Of a stretch of 64,000 nt of DNA, positions 17,443-27,061 are shown piece after piece (position 1 is the first letter of the stretch; the number at the start of each line of letters is the position of its first letter). Made by a program: the position numbers and the translations under genes. Source of the stretch: Ruminococcus sp. Its GTDB lineage: Bacteria > Bacillota > Clostridia > Oscillospirales > Ruminococcaceae. Under the pieces are notes generated by a model. The model did no database searches. It was not told the origin of the DNA and saw nothing but the letters and a program-made list of their open reading frames with translations. The stretch spans positions 46,366-110,365 of the forward strand of contig JAFUAO010000016.1 of NCBI GenBank assembly GCA_017460665.1, given 5' to 3'.

Positions 17443-17954
17443 CTATGCCTGAGCCGAACTCTGTAAACTATTATCGCAGCACACGCTACAGCGACGAGTA
17501 CGACGACGTCCCTGAGAACAAGGACGAAGACGAGATGGGCTCTGAAAAGAGCCGTCAGGATAATATCAGCGTTAAGCAAAACGGCGCTAAAAGCGGCTCG
17601 TTGTTCTCTATCATCCTGATATCTGTTATTGCGGCGGCGCTGCTGGGAACGGTCGTGTACACCTTCGATCGGAGAAATACCGTATACAATCAGGTGGCAC
17701 AGCTGAACGATCAGCTCGCTCTGGTGGAGGCCGAGAACGTTCGCCTTCAGTCAGAGCTCGAGAGCAGGATGTCTGCTAAAAACGTCGAGGAGTACGCGGA
17801 AAATGAGCTGGGTATGCAAAAGATCGACAGCTCACAGATAAAATATATCCGTATCCAGACCGACGACGTTGTAAGTATCCCACAGCAGGACAAGGGCCTC
17901 ATCTCTAAGGTGAAGGGCTTCATCGACCGGTGCGTGGAATATTTCAGAGGGTAG
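17439..17954 (+). CDS. ftsL: FtsL-like septum formation initiator
   Basis: 171 aa from a GTG that overlaps the rsmH stop (AGGAG 6 bp upstream; an ATG at 17445 is the alternative). The cytoplasmic part is polar (residues 1-50), one transmembrane helix spans about 55-75, and a short coiled coil follows (QVAQLNDQLALVEAENVRLQ) with a C-terminal NELGMQKID motif. FtsL forms a complex with FtsQ/DivIB and FtsB/DivIC in the divisome. Sequence identity in this family is low; the position between rsmH and ftsI supports the call. Confidence 0.85.
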   Translation: MTMPEPNSVNYYRSTRYSDEYDDVPENKDEDEMGSEKSRQDNISVKQNGAKSGSLFSIILISVIAAALLGTVVYTFDRRNTVYNQVAQLNDQLALVEAENVRLQSELESRMSAKNVEEYAENELGMQKIDSSQIKYIRIQTDDVVSIPQQDKGLISKVKGFIDRCVEYFRG

Positions 17955-18301
17955 TGCCAATATAAATATAACAAAAGGACTGCCTGTATTATTTTCAAAT
18001 ACTAACGGCGATAAAAAATACAGCCGTAGTGATAGTAGAACACGGAGATACAACGGGTGATTCGGAATACCGAGATCATCCTCCCCGGCCTGTGGGCGTA
18101 TAACGGGCCGGGGGAGGGCGGTCTCACCACGCTTTGAAAAGCGATAGATCCTTCGTCGTATCAAAGAAAAGGACATCACATAAAAAAAGAAGATGTTCAT
18201 AGGCGGGGCGGTAAGTTACCCGCCTTCTTTATTTCTGGAAAGATCATAGGCGCCTTCCGGTATGCCCCGGCCGGAGGAGGCTCTCAGTTACGGGGAGAGT
18301 T
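17955..18301. ncRNA. Structured intergenic region inside the dcw cluster, candidate RNA element
   Basis: 347 bp without a convincing gene. It contains several hairpins: CCTCCCCGGCC paired with GGCCGGGGGAGG (about 18079-18117), CGCTT/AAGCG with a TGAA tetraloop (about 18132-18145), and AGGCGGG/CCCGCCT followed by TTCTTTATTT (about 18200-18234), which resembles an attenuator or terminator. It separates ftsL from ftsI, genes that are usually packed closely, so a cis-acting leader or small RNA is plausible. No known RNA family was recognised. Confidence 0.4.
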
Positions 18302-20704
18302 TTGGAAAGGATGAGTGCCTTGGCTAACAATACCCCTTCAAAGGCGATGAGATTTAGGACAAAGGTCATCATGACCGCCTCGTTCTCACTGCTTTTTGCC
18401 GCAGTCACGGCAAACTTCTTCAACATCTCTGTGCTCAACAACAGGAAGTATCAGGAAATGGCCAATGCCCAGCATTTCGGCTCCATAACCCTTTCTGCAC
18501 ACAGAGGAGCTATCTACGACGCAAAGGGCACTCCGCTGGCAAAGAGCGCCTCAGTATATAAGGTGTTCCTGGACCCTCAGCGGTTCAGGGAGGACATGGA
18601 CCTGCTCCAGCAGCTCATCGACAAGCGCAACGAGGAGAAGCGTGCCGGCACCTATGAGCCGGTCTATGACGAGGACGGCAACGAGACAGATCCCCTTCCG
18701 GAGTCCGCTGCTGCCTTCCGTGAGGAGGCCGTTCAGCTCCTCTCCTCAAAGCTGGCGATCAAGCCGGAGAGGGTCTCGGCCGCTATGGAGGAGAACAACC
18801 AGTACAGCGTCCTCCAGGATCAGGTGGAGAAGCCTGTGGCCGATGAGCTCCTTGGCTTTTTCAGCCAGTACGGGCTGACCTGCCTCAACGTGGAGGAGGA
18901 CACTAAGCGCTATTACCCCCAGGACGACCTTGCAGCCTCGGTCATCGGATTTACGGCTGCTGACGGCTACGGAGCCTACGGCATAGAGGCCTACTACGAC
19001 GACTATCTGGCTGGCACCGACGGCAGGACGATCTCGGCTACGGACTCTCACGGAAATGAGCTGCCCTACCGCTACTCAAAGACCTATCCTGCCCAGAACG
19101 GCAACGACATATACCTGACTATCGACATGAATATCCAGTACATACTGGAGAAATACTTGCAGGAGATGGTGGATACCTTCCAGGTGAAGAACCGTGCCTG
19201 CTCGATCCTCATGGACGCCAAGACAGGCGCTGTCTACGGGATGGCAACCTGCCCCAGCTTCGACCTGAACGACCCGTACAAGATCACGGATCAGTCGGTG
19301 CTGGAAATGCTTGGCGCTCTTACGCCGGAGGAGCAGGATAAAGCTGAGGCCGAGGCCAGAGAGCTCCAGTGGAAGAACAAGTGCATCACTGAGGTCTATG
19401 AGCCCGGTTCCGTTTTCAAGGTAGTCACCAGCGCCTCGGCTATCGAGGAGAACCTTATCGACTTTGACCATGACAGCTTCTATTGCAGCGGTCAGGTGGA
19501 GCTCCCCGGAGCTCTTGCGCCGATCAAGTGCCACGACACCGGCGGCCACGGCTCGCAGTCCTTCCAGCAGGCACTTACGAACTCCTGCAACCCGGCCTTC
19601 ATCGAGGTGGGCAGGAGACTGGGCGTGGAGAAGTTCTGCTACTACTTCGACGCCTTCGGCCTGAGAGAGCGCACAGGCATCGACCTTCCTGCGGAGAGCG
19701 CAGGCATCGAGTATACCGTCGATGAGATGACCAACGTGGATCTGGCGGTAAGTGCCTTCGGACAGGGCGAGACTATCACACCGATCGAGATGATCAATTC
19801 CTACTGTGCCGCTATAAACGGAGGCTATCTCTTACAGCCCTATGTGGTGGATAAGATCCTTGACGAGGACGGTAACGTGGTGCTCAAGAACGAGCGCACC
19901 GTCAAGCGCCAGGTGGTCTCTGAGGAGACCTCGGCCAAGATGAGGGACGCCCTCGAGAAGGTCGTAAGCGGCAACGGCGGCGGAAACGTTACGATCAAGG
20001 GCTATTCTATCGGAGGAAAATCCGGTACCTCACAGCGTCTGTCGATCACTGCTCAGGGCCTTATCATGGAGAAGGACGAGGAGGAGGACGCAAATGCTCA
20101 GGAGTACGCAGCCTCATACGTCTGCTTCGCTCCTGCTGACGACCCCCAGATCATACTCCTCGTAATGGCGGATATGCCTGACAAGAACATCGGCTATTAC
20201 GGAAGCAAGGTGGCTGTTCCTACCGCAAGAGACATACTCACCGACGTTCTGCCGTATATGGGCATAAATCCGGAGTACACCGACGAGGAGCTGGCTAACC
20301 TTGACGTGAAGGTGCCGCTGCTCCAGGGCTCCATAAACGACGCAAAGGCGACTCTTGACGGCCTTGGCGTAAAGTACAACATCGTGGGCGAGGGCCCCAG
20401 CATCGTGGCCCAGTCGCCGATCACAGGATCTTCGATCTCAAAGGACGGAACAGTTTGGCTCTTCACCGAGGCAGACTACGCCTCCTCGGACGACTACCTC
20501 AGAGAGGTACCGGACCTTGTGGGACTTTCAGCCTTCTACGCCAACGAGTCGATCACCTACAGTGAGCTGAACTATGTCGCAAGAGGAGCCTCAGTCTCCC
20601 GTGAGGGCGCTGTGGTCAACTCACAGTCGATCCCGCCAGGATCGAAGGTTGCAAAGGGCACCACGATCGAGCTTGAATTCATCGTAGATTCAAATCAGGA
20701 CTGA
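18302..20704 (+). CDS. Division transpeptidase (FtsI/SpoVD-type penicillin-binding protein) with two PASTA domains
   Basis: About 800 aa. A TTG at 18302 is 4 bp from GGGGAG; the ATG at 18311 is an alternative. There is an N-terminal transmembrane helix (about 20-42), a dimerisation domain with HRGAIYDAKGTPLA, and a transpeptidase domain with SxxK in PGSVFKVV (about residue 370), SxN as SCN, and KSGT near 572. Two C-terminal PASTA modules follow (about 660-800). It cross-links septal peptidoglycan with FtsW. A 100-residue insert with acidic patches lies between the N-domain motifs. PASTA domains and its place before murE fit SpoVD/Pbp2B types. Confidence 0.92.
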   Translation: MERMSALANNTPSKAMRFRTKVIMTASFSLLFAAVTANFFNISVLNNRKYQEMANAQHFGSITLSAHRGAIYDAKGTPLAKSASVYKVFLDPQRFREDMDLLQQLIDKRNEEKRAGTYEPVYDEDGNETDPLPESAAAFREEAVQLLSSKLAIKPERVSAAMEENNQYSVLQDQVEKPVADELLGFFSQYGLTCLNVEEDTKRYYPQDDLAASVIGFTAADGYGAYGIEAYYDDYLAGTDGRTISATDSHGNELPYRYSKTYPAQNGNDIYLTIDMNIQYILEKYLQEMVDTFQVKNRACSILMDAKTGAVYGMATCPSFDLNDPYKITDQSVLEMLGALTPEEQDKAEAEARELQWKNKCITEVYEPGSVFKVVTSASAIEENLIDFDHDSFYCSGQVELPGALAPIKCHDTGGHGSQSFQQALTNSCNPAFIEVGRRLGVEKFCYYFDAFGLRERTGIDLPAESAGIEYTVDEMTNVDLAVSAFGQGETITPIEMINSYCAAINGGYLLQPYVVDKILDEDGNVVLKNERTVKRQVVSEETSAKMRDALEKVVSGNGGGNVTIKGYSIGGKSGTSQRLSITAQGLIMEKDEEEDANAQEYAASYVCFAPADDPQIILLVMADMPDKNIGYYGSKVAVPTARDILTDVLPYMGINPEYTDEELANLDVKVPLLQGSINDAKATLDGLGVKYNIVGEGPSIVAQSPITGSSISKDGTVWLFTEADYASSDDYLREVPDLVGLSAFYANESITYSELNYVARGASVSREGAVVNSQSIPPGSKVAKGTTIELEFIVDSNQD

Positions 20705-20724
20705 TACTGCTAAAGGAGGAAAAA

Positions 20725-22161
20725 ATGAGACTATCTGATCTTCTTGAGGATCACGCTGTTTCACCGATCGGCGAGACAGAGATAACCTCCATTACTGACG
20801 ATACGAGAAAGGTGCAGAAGGGGAGCCTCTTCATCTGCATCAAGGGCGGACGCTTCGACGGCCACTCCGCCGCAAAGGAAATGCTGGAAAAGGGCGCCGC
20901 AGCGGTGGTCTGCGAGCATGACCTTGGACTGGGAGAGCGGCAGATCGTCGTTGAGAACTCACGCTTCTTCTACGGTATGCTCTGCGCCGCATGGTTCGGC
21001 CACCCCGAGCGGAAGCTGAAGCTGCTGGGAGTTACCGGCACCAACGGCAAGACCACAACTACCAGCGTTATCAAGCATATCCTCATGACTGCCGGCCATA
21101 AGACCGGTCTGGTGGGAACTATCCAGAACGAGATCGGCGACGAGGTGCTCCACACAGACAATACCACCCCCATGACCTACGACTTCATGGCTCTGCTGGA
21201 CAAAATGGTGAAGGCCGGCTGTGAATACGTCGTTATGGAGGTAAGCTCCTTCGGACTGGTCCAGAACAGGATCGGCACATCGTGGTTCAAGACTGCGGTG
21301 TTCACCAACCTTACTCAGGATCACCTTGACTACCACAAGGATATGGAGGACTACTATCAGGCCAAGAAGATGCTCTTCGACATCTGCGATACGGCCATAA
21401 TAAACATCGACGACGAGTACGGCAGAAGGCTCTACAGCGAGAGCGAGTGCAGAAAGCTCTCGTTCAGCGTGAAGCAGAGCGCCGACTTCTACGCAGACGG
21501 TATCAAGATCAAGTCCACCGGCAGCAGCTTCTGGTTCTGCTCGGGAGGGAAGTCTCACCTTGTCAAGACAAGGATCCCAGGGCTTTTCAACGTGTCCAAC
21601 CTGACTGCGGCGATCGCAGTCTGCCTTGGCGAGGGCCTGCCTCTGGAAACGATCCTCGGCGCTATCGAGAACTACAACGGCGTCAAGGGCAGATGTGAGG
21701 TGATCCCCACAGGAAGGGACTTCACCGTGATCTGCGACTACGCCCATACTCCCGACGCTATCGAGAACGTCCTCAGGAGCGTAAGGGAATACACCGTGGG
21801 AAGGCTGATCTGTCTTTTTGGCTGCGGAGGCGACCGTGACGCTGCTAAGCGCCCGAAAATGGCAATGGCTGCGGCCAAGTACTCCAACAGGATCATCGTT
21901 ACCTCTGATAATCCCCGGAACGAGGACCCCGAGCAGATCATCAAGGACATACTTGTGGGGCTCGAGGGCTCGCCTGTGCCATACGATGTGGTGACAGACC
22001 GCCGGGCTGCGATCTATCACGCCTTGCAGATCGCCAAAAAAGATGATATAATAGTCCTTGCAGGCAAGGGCCATGAGGACTATCAGATCCTTGCCGGCAA
22101 TAAGCATATCCACTTTGACGAGCGTGAGGTCGTCGCTGAGGGCCTTGAGCTGCTCGGCTGA
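20725..22161 (+). CDS. murE: UDP-MurNAc-tripeptide synthetase MurE, meso-diaminopimelate type
   Basis: 478 aa. It has the P-loop GVTGTNGKTTTTS, the carbamylated-lysine region, and the C-terminal TSDNPRNEDP motif; DNPR is the meso-diaminopimelate recognition motif, as opposed to the lysine-type variants. It adds the third residue to UDP-MurNAc-L-Ala-D-Glu. AAAGGAGG lies 6-7 bp upstream of the ATG and 20 bp separate it from the upstream transpeptidase gene. Confidence 0.95.
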   Translation: MRLSDLLEDHAVSPIGETEITSITDDTRKVQKGSLFICIKGGRFDGHSAAKEMLEKGAAAVVCEHDLGLGERQIVVENSRFFYGMLCAAWFGHPERKLKLLGVTGTNGKTTTTSVIKHILMTAGHKTGLVGTIQNEIGDEVLHTDNTTPMTYDFMALLDKMVKAGCEYVVMEVSSFGLVQNRIGTSWFKTAVFTNLTQDHLDYHKDMEDYYQAKKMLFDICDTAIINIDDEYGRRLYSESECRKLSFSVKQSADFYADGIKIKSTGSSFWFCSGGKSHLVKTRIPGLFNVSNLTAAIAVCLGEGLPLETILGAIENYNGVKGRCEVIPTGRDFTVICDYAHTPDAIENVLRSVREYTVGRLICLFGCGGDRDAAKRPKMAMAAAKYSNRIIVTSDNPRNEDPEQIIKDILVGLEGSPVPYDVVTDRRAAIYHALQIAKKDDIIVLAGKGHEDYQILAGNKHIHFDEREVVAEGLELLG

Positions 22162-22197
22162 GCGGTAAACTTAAAAATACGGGAGTTGTGAGAATAA

Positions 22198-23238
22198 ATG
22201 ACTTTATGGATCGTTAATTTGCTGACAGCGCTGTTGTCCTTCGCTGTGGCAGGAGCATCGGGCATATTCCTTGTGCCATTCCTGCACAAGCTGAAGTTCG
22301 GCCAGCCTATCAAGACCGAGGACGGCCCTCAGTGGCACGCCAAGAAGCAGGGTACCCCCACCATGGGAGGCTTCATGTTCATCATTTCCTCGGTGATAAC
22401 TGCCATAGCCGGCTATTGGATCTGGCGCTGGAGGACCTCCCCGGACGTAACGGACATCTCCACTCACCACGCCTTCTACAGGCTCCTGGGAGTGATCGTG
22501 TTCGCCGCACTTTTCGGTCTCATCGGCTTTATCGACGACTTCATCAAGGTCTCACGGAAGAACAATGACGGCCTCAGCGTCATGCAGAAGATCGTTTTGC
22601 AGGTGCTGTTCTCGCTGGGCTTCCTCTTCCTCCTGTACAAGGCAGGGGACTCCTCCACAAGGCTGGACTTCGGCTTTTGGGTGACCCCGTCCTTAGGGAT
22701 ATTCTACTACATCATACTCATTCCCGTTATCATTTATCTGACTAATGCGGTAAATCTCACCGACGGCGTCGACGGGCTCTGCGGATCTGTCACCTTTGCA
22801 GCGATGCTGGTGTTCACCGTGGCCTGCTCAGTGATCCGTGCGGACGAGATCACCTTCTTCACAATGGCCTTGGCAGGGGGCTGTCTGGGCTTCCTTCTGT
22901 GGAACCTGAACCCTGCGAAGTGCTTCATGGGCGACACCGGCTCCATGTTTTTGGGAGCCGCAGTCACCGGAGTGGGACTGGTGCTCCACAAGCACCTTCT
23001 GCTGATACTGGTGGCTATGGTCTATATCCTTGAGGCCCTGTCAGTGGTGATCCAGGTGATGTATTTCAAGTACACCAAGAAAAAATACGGCGAGGGCAGG
23101 CGTATTTTCAAGATGACGCCTATCCACCACCACTTCGAGATGAGCGGCTTCAGCGAGTACAAGATCGTGATCACCTTCTCGCTGACCGGTATCATCTTTG
23201 GTATCCTGGGGATAATTACATTACTGGCATTCAAATGA
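22198..23238 (+). CDS. mraY: Phospho-MurNAc-pentapeptide transferase MraY
   Basis: 346 aa with about ten transmembrane helices. Diagnostic motifs are KKQGTPTMGG, FIDDFIKV (catalytic Asp-Asp), NAVNLTDGVDGL, FMGDTGS and PIHHHFEMSG. It transfers phospho-MurNAc-pentapeptide to undecaprenyl phosphate, making lipid I at the membrane. In many Firmicutes murD follows; here ftsW follows directly. Confidence 0.97.
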   Translation: MTLWIVNLLTALLSFAVAGASGIFLVPFLHKLKFGQPIKTEDGPQWHAKKQGTPTMGGFMFIISSVITAIAGYWIWRWRTSPDVTDISTHHAFYRLLGVIVFAALFGLIGFIDDFIKVSRKNNDGLSVMQKIVLQVLFSLGFLFLLYKAGDSSTRLDFGFWVTPSLGIFYYIILIPVIIYLTNAVNLTDGVDGLCGSVTFAAMLVFTVACSVIRADEITFFTMALAGGCLGFLLWNLNPAKCFMGDTGSMFLGAAVTGVGLVLHKHLLLILVAMVYILEALSVVIQVMYFKYTKKKYGEGRRIFKMTPIHHHFEMSGFSEYKIVITFSLTGIIFGILGIITLLAFK

Positions 23239-23281
23239 TCATCGGTCTGCGGAGCTCTCCGCAGGTATTTTAGGAGGCTTT

Positions 23282-24571
23282 ATGGCAACTGCTGCAAAAA
23301 AGAAACGAAAGAAGGACACCGTTGGTCTGTTTCGGGCCTATCTTGGCGACAGCAAGACCAGCGATATAAGCCTTTCCTTCTTCGCATATGTTATGATACT
23401 GCTGGTGGTGGGACTGGTCATGATGGCCTCCGCCAGCTACGCTTGGGCCTACAGTGAGCACGGCGACGGCCTGTTCTACGCCAAAAATCAGGCCAAGCAC
23501 GCTATAGTGGGCTTCGTGGGCATGATCTTCTTCATGAAGATGGACTATCACAACTTCAAGAAGATCAGACTGCCTATCCTTCACAATTTCAACATCGCCG
23601 GCCTGTTCTATCTGCTGGTGGCTTTGCTGCTGGCTGTGGTGCTGGTCATCGGAAACGACGAGGGCGGTACCATGGGCGCAAAGCGCTGGATCACCCTCGG
23701 ACCTGTGAACCTCCAGCCCTCTGAGCTGGCGAAGCTGGCTCTGATCATCTTCTTCGCCTACAGCATGGAGCGTGACGGCAAGAAGATGAACAGCTTCATG
23801 ACGGGCATCGTGAAATACGCCTTCCTGCTGGGAGTTTATGTCGTCCTGATCGCTCTGGAGAAGCACATCTCCGGTATCATGCTGATCTCGACTATCGCTG
23901 TTGCGATGATCCTCTGCGGCGGCGTCAACAGGAAGCACTTCATCGCTCTGGGCATAGCTGCGATCGGTGCTGCTATCGCCTATGTTTCGTGGCAGGCCAG
24001 TATCCCGGGGAGCTACGTTCAGGTCCGCTTGAAGTCCTGGCACAACCCCTTCTCGGATATGCTCAACGACACCTGGCAGACCGCAAACTCCCTGATCGCT
24101 ATCGGCTCAGGCGGACTTTTCGGCTTAGGACTGGGAAATTCCCGTCAGAAGTACCTCTATCTCCCTGAGACCAAGAACGACTTCGTTTTCCCGATAGTCT
24201 GCGAGGAGCTGGGCTTCGTGGGAGCTCTGGCGATCATCATAGTGTTCCTGCTGCTGATCATCGAGGGCTTCTCGATCGCAGTCCGCTGCAAGGACCGCTT
24301 CGGTATGCTGATCGCTGTCGGCATAACCACTCAGATCGGCATACAGACCGTCCTCAACCTTGCCGTTGTCAGCAACCTGATGCCGAATACCGGTATCAGC
24401 CTCCCCTTCTTTAGCTACGGAGGAACTGCCCTGATCATGCAGCTAGTGGAAATGGGCATAATGCTGAACATCTCACAGCAGAGGTACTACCCCGATGAGG
24501 AGGCCCAAAAGACCAAGACACGAAAGCGCAAAAGACAAGACGAGGGCTATGCAGAGCCCCAGAACGCATAA
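23282..24571 (+). CDS. ftsW: Septal peptidoglycan glycosyltransferase FtsW (SEDS family)
   Basis: 429 aa with about ten transmembrane helices. SEDS motifs include GAKRWITLGPVNLQPSE, KHISGIMLI and the C-terminal NTGISLPFFSYGGTALIM. It polymerises lipid II with its partner penicillin-binding protein. A short basic tail ends the protein. AGGAGG lies 5 bp before the ATG. Its location between mraY and murG favours FtsW over RodA. Confidence 0.92.
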   Translation: MATAAKKKRKKDTVGLFRAYLGDSKTSDISLSFFAYVMILLVVGLVMMASASYAWAYSEHGDGLFYAKNQAKHAIVGFVGMIFFMKMDYHNFKKIRLPILHNFNIAGLFYLLVALLLAVVLVIGNDEGGTMGAKRWITLGPVNLQPSELAKLALIIFFAYSMERDGKKMNSFMTGIVKYAFLLGVYVVLIALEKHISGIMLISTIAVAMILCGGVNRKHFIALGIAAIGAAIAYVSWQASIPGSYVQVRLKSWHNPFSDMLNDTWQTANSLIAIGSGGLFGLGLGNSRQKYLYLPETKNDFVFPIVCEELGFVGALAIIIVFLLLIIEGFSIAVRCKDRFGMLIAVGITTQIGIQTVLNLAVVSNLMPNTGISLPFFSYGGTALIMQLVEMGIMLNISQQRYYPDEEAQKTKTRKRKRQDEGYAEPQNA

Positions 24572-24586
24572 AGGAGCGTCGCTTAA

Positions 24587-25729
24587 ATGAGTTTGAGAGT
24601 TCTGATCGCCTGCGGAGGCACCGGCGGACATATAAACCCCGGCCTTGCGATCGCAGACATCATCAAGTCGAAGTATCCCGATGCGGAGTTCCTCTTTGCC
24701 GGCACTCCCAAGGGAATGGAGGCAAGGCTCGTGCCTCAGGCCGGCTATAGACTGGAGACGATCAAGGTGGCAGGCTTCCAGAGGAGCCTCTCCCTTGAGA
24801 ACATCGGGCGGAACATCAAGGCCGTCACCTATCTTGCCACGTCCGGAAAGCGTGCCAGAGAGATCGTGGAGGGCTTTAAGCCCGACATCGCTATCGGAAC
24901 AGGCGGCTATGCTGCCGGGCCGGTGATCCGGAAGGCCGCACGAATGGGCGTCCCCTCGGCAATACATGAGCAGAACGCCTATCCGGGAGTCACCAACAAG
25001 CTGCTGGCTAAGGAAGTGGACTACGTCATGCTCACCGTCAAGGAGGCTCTGGATTTCATGGACGGGGATAAGTTCCAGCACAGCGTTACCGGGCTTCCCG
25101 TCAGGAGCACGATCTCCGAGAAGCTGAGCAGGTCCCAGGCCAGAGCGAAGCTGGGCTTCGACGACGGCTTTACCATACTTTCCTTCGGAGGGAGCCTTGG
25201 CGCAGGCTGTATCAACTCCACAATGACCGAGGCCATAAAGTGGCACGTCGGCAAGGGGCTGAAGATCAACCATATCCACGGCTACGGCGGGATGGGGAAG
25301 GACAGCTTCCCCCAGGCCATGAAGGAGGCCGGGATACCTCTCAAGAACGACAGGCTCAGGATCACTGAGTACATAAACGATATGGACGTTTGCCTTGCAG
25401 CGGCGGATCTGGTGGTCTGCCGGAGCGGCGCCTCTACTCTTGCGGAGCTGGAGGCGGCAGGCAGAGCCTCTATACTGATCCCGTCGCCTATAGTTGCCGG
25501 AAATCATCAGTACCACAATGCAATGGTGCTGGGGAAGGCCGGAGCTGCTATAGTCATCGAGCAGAAGGACGCCTCGAACGAGCGGATCATCAGCGAGATC
25601 GAGAAGCTCTTCGGCGACCCGGAGAAAGTGGCCGGCATGGGCCAGGCCGCAGGAAGGCTCCACCTCTCAGATACCAATGACAGGATCTTAGCGGTGATCG
25701 ACAAGCTGATCGCCAAGAGCAAAAAGTAA
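24587..25729 (+). CDS. murG: UDP-GlcNAc:lipid I N-acetylglucosaminyltransferase MurG
   Basis: 380 aa. The GT-B fold is marked by the N-terminal CGGTGGHINPGLAIA, the IHEQNAYPGVTNK segment, FGGSLGAGCIN, and the C-terminal RSGASTLAELEAAGRASILIP. It adds GlcNAc to lipid I to give lipid II on the inner face of the membrane. AAAGGAG lies 10 bp upstream of the ATG. Confidence 0.96.
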   Translation: MSLRVLIACGGTGGHINPGLAIADIIKSKYPDAEFLFAGTPKGMEARLVPQAGYRLETIKVAGFQRSLSLENIGRNIKAVTYLATSGKRAREIVEGFKPDIAIGTGGYAAGPVIRKAARMGVPSAIHEQNAYPGVTNKLLAKEVDYVMLTVKEALDFMDGDKFQHSVTGLPVRSTISEKLSRSQARAKLGFDDGFTILSFGGSLGAGCINSTMTEAIKWHVGKGLKINHIHGYGGMGKDSFPQAMKEAGIPLKNDRLRITEYINDMDVCLAAADLVVCRSGASTLAELEAAGRASILIPSPIVAGNHQYHNAMVLGKAGAAIVIEQKDASNERIISEIEKLFGDPEKVAGMGQAAGRLHLSDTNDRILAVIDKLIAKSKK

Positions 25730-25786
25730 AATTCACCAAAAGCCGCTCCACGGCATAGTATACACAAAAAGCTGTGGGGTGGTTTG

Positions 25787-27040
25787 ATGCAGAAACTTAT
25801 CGTAAACGGAGGCAGGCGGCTCCATGGCGAGCTGAAGCTCCAGGGCAGCAAGAACAGCGCCCTGCCGATCATGGCGGCCTGCGTGCTCAGCTCAGAGGAG
25901 TGCAGCCTAAGGAACTGTCCGAGGCTCACCGATGTCTATTCGGCAGCAAGGATCCTGAACTGCCTTGGGTGCAGATGCAGCTTTTCGGGAAATACCGTAA
26001 CGGCGGATCCCTCCGGGATAAACGCCACGGAGATCCCGGAGAGCCTTATGAGGCAGATGCGCTCATCGATCATGTTCATGGGAGCCATTATCGGCCGAAT
26101 GGGGGAGTGTACGGTCAGTGTCCCCGGGGGCTGTGAGCTTGGCCCAAGGCCGATAGATATGCACCTTGCCGCTTTGCGGAAAATGGGCGTGTCGGTCAGC
26201 GACTCCGGCGGAAGGATAGTCTGCCGGGCAGAGCGCCTCCACGGAGCAAAGATAAGCCTTCCCTTCCCGTCTGTGGGAGCTACGGAGAACGTGATCCTCT
26301 GCGGGGTCTGCGCTGAGGGTGAAACTGTCCTCAACAACGCCGCCCGTGAGCCGGAGATCTGCGACCTGTGCTCCTTCCTGAGAGCCTGCGGAGCCCAGAT
26401 CAAGGGCGACGGCGGCAGCAGGATCGTCATCAGCGGAAGAGCGGAGCTCCACGGCTGCGAATATACCGTCATGCCGGATAGGATCGCCGGTGCGACATAC
26501 CTCTCCATGACGGCGGCTGCCGGGGGAGAGATCATACTTACCGATGCCTGTGTCCCGGAAATGGAGCCCTTTCTCTCGGTGCTCGAACAGACCGGGTGCA
26601 GCATATATACAAAGGACGACAGCATCTACCTCCGCAGCGGACCAAGGCTGAGATGCGTCAGGGAGCGGATCAGGACCATGCCTCATCCGGGCTTCCCCAC
26701 AGACGCTCAGGCGGTGCTCATGGCGGCGCTCTGCAAGGCCGACGGCACCAGCGTTTTCGAGGAGAACATCTTCGACTGCCGCTATCGCCACACCGACGCA
26801 CTCAATAAAATGGGTGCGGATATACAGGTGCTGGGGAAGGTGGCCGTTGTCCGGGGAGTGCGCTCACTGCATGGCGCAGAGGTGGAGGCGACTGACCTTC
26901 GGGGCGGTGCAGCGATGGTGGCTGCGGCCCTCTCGGCAGAGGGCGAGACAGTGATCACCGAGCTCCACCACATCGACAGAGGATACGAAAAAATAGAGGA
27001 GGCGGCAGCGAGCCTGGGCGGAGATATCCGCAGGGTCTGA
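25787..27040 (+). CDS. murA: UDP-N-acetylglucosamine 1-carboxyvinyltransferase MurA
   Basis: 417 aa from the ATG at 25787; a TTG one codon earlier is too close to GGGGTGG. EPSP-synthase fold with GSKNSALPIMAA near the N-terminus (Lys and Asn of the active site), the flexible loop cysteine in PGGCELGPRPIDMHL, and PHPGFPTDAQA. It transfers enolpyruvyl from PEP to UDP-GlcNAc, the committed step of peptidoglycan synthesis; the loop Cys is the fosfomycin target. The sequence is more diverged than housekeeping MurA (for example GRMGECTVS), so this could be the MurA2-type paralogue. Confidence 0.9.
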   Translation: MQKLIVNGGRRLHGELKLQGSKNSALPIMAACVLSSEECSLRNCPRLTDVYSAARILNCLGCRCSFSGNTVTADPSGINATEIPESLMRQMRSSIMFMGAIIGRMGECTVSVPGGCELGPRPIDMHLAALRKMGVSVSDSGGRIVCRAERLHGAKISLPFPSVGATENVILCGVCAEGETVLNNAAREPEICDLCSFLRACGAQIKGDGGSRIVISGRAELHGCEYTVMPDRIAGATYLSMTAAAGGEIILTDACVPEMEPFLSVLEQTGCSIYTKDDSIYLRSGPRLRCVRERIRTMPHPGFPTDAQAVLMAALCKADGTSVFEENIFDCRYRHTDALNKMGADIQVLGKVAVVRGVRSLHGAEVEATDLRGGAAMVAAALSAEGETVITELHHIDRGYEKIEEAAASLGGDIRRV

Positions 27041-27061
27041 GCTGCGGCGTTTGGAGAAACT

